A stretch of 16,550 nt of DNA from an uncultured Micavibrio sp. Lineage in GTDB: Bacteria; Pseudomonadota; Alphaproteobacteria; Micavibrionales; UBA1664. The notes below the pieces were generated by a model. The model was given only the letters and a program-made list of their open reading frames with translations, did no database searches and had not been told where the DNA came from. Shown here in pieces: positions 16,147-16,550 of the stretch. The translations under genes were made by a program, and so were the position numbers. How positions within the stretch are numbered: position 1 is the stretch's first letter; the number at the start of each line of letters is the position of its first letter. The stretch covers positions 1-16,550 of the forward strand of contig CALBME010000093.1 in the NCBI GenBank assembly GCA_937896295.1. Reading direction: 5' to 3'.

Positions 16147-16550
16147 ACGCGCGAGATCGAGTTCGTCAAGGTCGACGACGAATCCGATCCGGCCAAGGCC
16201 ACCGACAACATCAACAAGCTGATCAAGCGCGACAACGTCGACGTGCTGGTCGGCACGGTGCACTCGGGCGTTCAGATGGGCATCCACAAGGTGGCGCGGG
16301 AGTCCGGCGTCCTGTGCCTCATTCCCAACGCGGGCGTGCACGCGGCCACGCGGGCGCTGTGCGCCCCCAACGTCTTCCGTACCTCGTTTTCCAACAGCCA
16401 GCCCACTCTGGCCCTGGGCAAGCCGATGATGGACAAGGGCCTGAAGAAGGCGGTGTGGATTTCCTGGAAATACGCGGCCGGCGAGGAAGCCTTCGAGGGG
16501 TTCAAAGACAGCTACACCAAGGCGGGCGGCACCATCGTCAAGGAGTTGGC
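16141..16550 (+). CDS. ABC transporter substrate-binding protein fragment (branched-chain amino-acid type)
   Basis: An internal piece of about 136 residues is open to the window end, with no start. It reads LGTREIEFVKVDDESDPAKA, then TDNINKLIKRDNVDVLVG, PNAG, CAPNVFRTSFSN and GEEAFEGFKDSYTKAGGTIV. This is the first lobe of a type I periplasmic binding protein (Peripla_BP_6, LivK-like), which delivers amino acids, amides or aromatic acids to an ABC permease. The ligand cannot be told. Codon choice is very G+C rich with AAG for almost all lysines, unlike the preceding 12 kb. The 5' end is missing at the junction, and the 3' end is cut by the window. Confidence 0.8.

Noticed and set aside
16147..16341. 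N-terminus of the deaminase-like protein beginning at 16341
   Set aside because: These codons are the complement of a clear solute-binding protein frame; the open frame across the junction is accidental.
16272..16505. 77-codon minus-strand frame at the window end
   Set aside because: Antisense to the solute-binding protein fragment, without motif or ribosome site.

Overview
The window is alphaproteobacterial in character: high G+C, dense bacterial genes, dnaG-rpoD order, an ELM1-family gene, a UvrA lacking one of the usual zinc-module cysteines. It does not look like one continuous genome. I see three blocks. Block 1 (1 to somewhere in 3390-3660) holds dnaG and the first two thirds of rpoD; gene style, strong AAG/GCC/GGC codon preference and a CCCTCCCGC hairpin recall sphingomonads. 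Block 2 (from there to about 16140) has more AAA, CGT, CTT and TTT codons and looks like a different alphaproteobacterium. Block 3 (about 16131-16550) is a high-G+C fragment of an ABC transporter solute-binding protein that abruptly replaces the 5' end of a deaminase-like gene. The simplest explanation is a chimeric (metagenomic or co-culture) contig; recombination is the alternative.

Layout: tandem hairpins (31-83); dnaG primase (+); rpoD sigma-70 (+, possibly a hybrid gene); an ELM1/DUF1022-family gene (+); trxB (+) overlapping an amino-acid dehydrogenase gene (+) by ATGA; tRNA-Leu(CAA) (+); ssb (+) overlapping a secreted DUF2059 protein (+) by 29 nt; a rho-independent terminator; uvrA (+); a short unknown gene (-); UDP-glucose 6-dehydrogenase (+); a soluble double-PAS chemoreceptor (+, TTG start); then on the minus strand a deaminase-like gene (5'-truncated) followed by an I78-type lipoprotein, which converges on the chemoreceptor; and finally the solute-binding protein fragment (+).

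The content is mainly housekeeping: replication and transcription initiation (dnaG, rpoD, ssb), excision repair (uvrA), thiol redox (trxB), amino-acid oxidation and UDP-glucuronate supply (ugd). Accessory parts are the BdlA-like chemoreceptor, the deaminase/lipoprotein pair and the 121-residue unknown. I found no mobile element, CRISPR array, phage gene or defence system. No stretch over 300 bases lacks a gene; the longest gaps are 11831-11980 and 13304-13436, both with inverted repeats. I see no clear evidence of a wholly new system; the most consequential observation is the two candidate junctions.
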